From Xylocopa sonorina (Eukaryota; Arthropoda; Insecta; Hymenoptera; Apidae): a stretch of DNA of 64,000 nt. The stretch spans positions 10,780,033 to 10,844,032 of the forward strand of contig NC_135194.1 of assembly GCF_050948175.1 (NCBI RefSeq), in the 5' to 3' direction. This document shows positions 63,165 to 64,000 of the stretch, in pieces. Under the pieces are notes generated by a model, which saw only the letters and a program-made list of their open reading frames with translations, was not told the DNA's origin and did no database searches. The position numbers and the translations under genes were made by a program. Position 1 is the stretch's first letter. Each line of letters starts with the position of its first letter.

Positions 63165-64000
63165 AGTAGATCGTAACGTGAATTCACACGAATCGGCGCA
63201 ATTTGTTCGATCGTCGCGGGCATGTTTATTGTTTCCGGAACCCAATGAGGGACCAACGCGCGGTTGTCTCGCGCGAAAGTGACGTGCATGCACGTGTATC
63301 GATGAAACTTGGTACTACCGTCGATTTGAACATTTGATTGAGTAGCGTAAAATAAAGCTCAACTGGAGGCTCGTTTGAACGCGTCTCACGTTGCTGGTAG
63401 CATCGTTCCTTTAATCGTGGAGACGGTAAAATAACATTGGACAAGTGTTAATTGGCAATTGATGTATATATATATAATACGTATATACGTATACGTGTCT
63501 ATGTATATACGTCTATGTATATATCGTTAGAATATGAATTGGCAAGAAGTAGACGTATCGCGTGTAGCTGCCGAACGAGGAATGATCGTTCGACGTGGCA
63601 GCCAGCCACCCCTCCCGAGCACGCGTTCGAACGAGCGCCTTAACAATCTGCGTATTAAACTATTGTTTTAATTATTGTTACCTTACCTCATGTACATCAC
63701 AGGCCCACGAGCATGCTCAAAGTAGAAAGCGCGTCTCTCTGTCTCTCACTAAATCGCACGTCACTTTCCCGGCGAGGGGTCCGCGCTGGTCCGAAGCAGT
63801 AGCGGAGCGTGAACCGTTTCAACGATTTTGCTATTTCACATACAGCCGGCCATCGCGTTACTTTTGTTTCCTATTTTCTTCTTTTCTTTCTTTCTTTCCG
63901 CGTTTCTTTGTTTCTTTCCTTTCCAGCCGTTTTACAGTACTATTTGGTATGATCGCTCTTGTAGCACAGGAACTATTTATAGTGATGATACGAGAGTTGC

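Larger units (their letters stand above)
55701..64000. other. Gene-poor, simple-repeat-rich region
   Basis: No coding exon I can support on either strand. It is full of CT tracts, T runs, a TAA microsatellite and C-rich runs, with CpG-rich parts from about 60.3 to 60.8 kb and 62.4 to 64 kb. A Pumilio-type TGTAAATA occurs at 56373-56380. The texture would suit a long UTR, a promoter-proximal region of a gene to the right, or intergenic DNA; the sequence does not decide. Confidence 0.35.

Overview
The window looks like nuclear DNA of an insect, most probably a hymenopteran (bee, ant or wasp). It is AT-rich, with multi-exon genes split by short GT..AG introns, and it has CpG-rich pockets near 45-50 kb and 62-64 kb. 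The gene set is arthropod-typical: a velo/SENP6/7-type SUMO protease, an AQP12-like aquaporin with a CPY motif, an insect SMYD protein and an NDNF/nord homologue. There is no operon structure, CRISPR array, or rRNA or tRNA gene that I can support. The species call is inference; the exon models were built by eye from reading frame, splice sites and phase agreement.

0-6.6 kb: the 5' half of an SLC16-type monocarboxylate transporter on the minus strand (six in-phase exons, 3531 down to 1414). Its second half is not visible, so it runs off the left edge or is lost. 3.5-6.6 kb is non-coding, with a possible LTR or promoter relic at 5.5-6.0 kb.

6.6-17.4 kb: a dense housekeeping block. SENP8/DEN1 (NEDD8 protease) and NAE1/APP-BP1 (NEDD8 E1 regulatory subunit) lie in tandem on the minus strand, with three TATCGATA (DRE-type) sites in the gap between them. 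NAE1 is divergent from PRPF18 (splicing factor, plus). PRPF18 converges on pyrroline-5-carboxylate reductase (minus), which is divergent from RRN3/TIF-IA (Pol I initiation factor, plus).

17.4-37.8 kb: a 19-exon SENP6/7-like Ulp protease (20801-29071, plus); a four-exon AQP12-like aquaporin (30475-31911, plus); an intact-looking four-exon partial duplicate of the SENP6/7 gene that carries only the non-catalytic module before the protease domain (32928-33781, plus); and a four-exon SMYD-family protein (35652-37756, plus).

37.8-48.4 kb: an NDNF/nord-like secreted protein on the minus strand (seven exons, 601 aa). Its signal-peptide exon lies 3.8 kb upstream of the second exon, across an intron that holds a long TCG microsatellite.

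48.4-64 kb: no coding gene I can support. It holds CpG-rich DNA next to the nord first exon, many CT, TAA and T tracts, a C/G-rich minisatellite with strong G-quadruplex potential, and dispersed repeat relics. It may be intergenic regulatory DNA, large introns or a long UTR of a gene outside the window.

Themes: three Ulp-family (C48) loci lie within 27 kb, and two enzymes of the NEDD8 cycle sit side by side. The best candidate for something undescribed is the stand-alone SENP6/7-derived gene at 33 kb.
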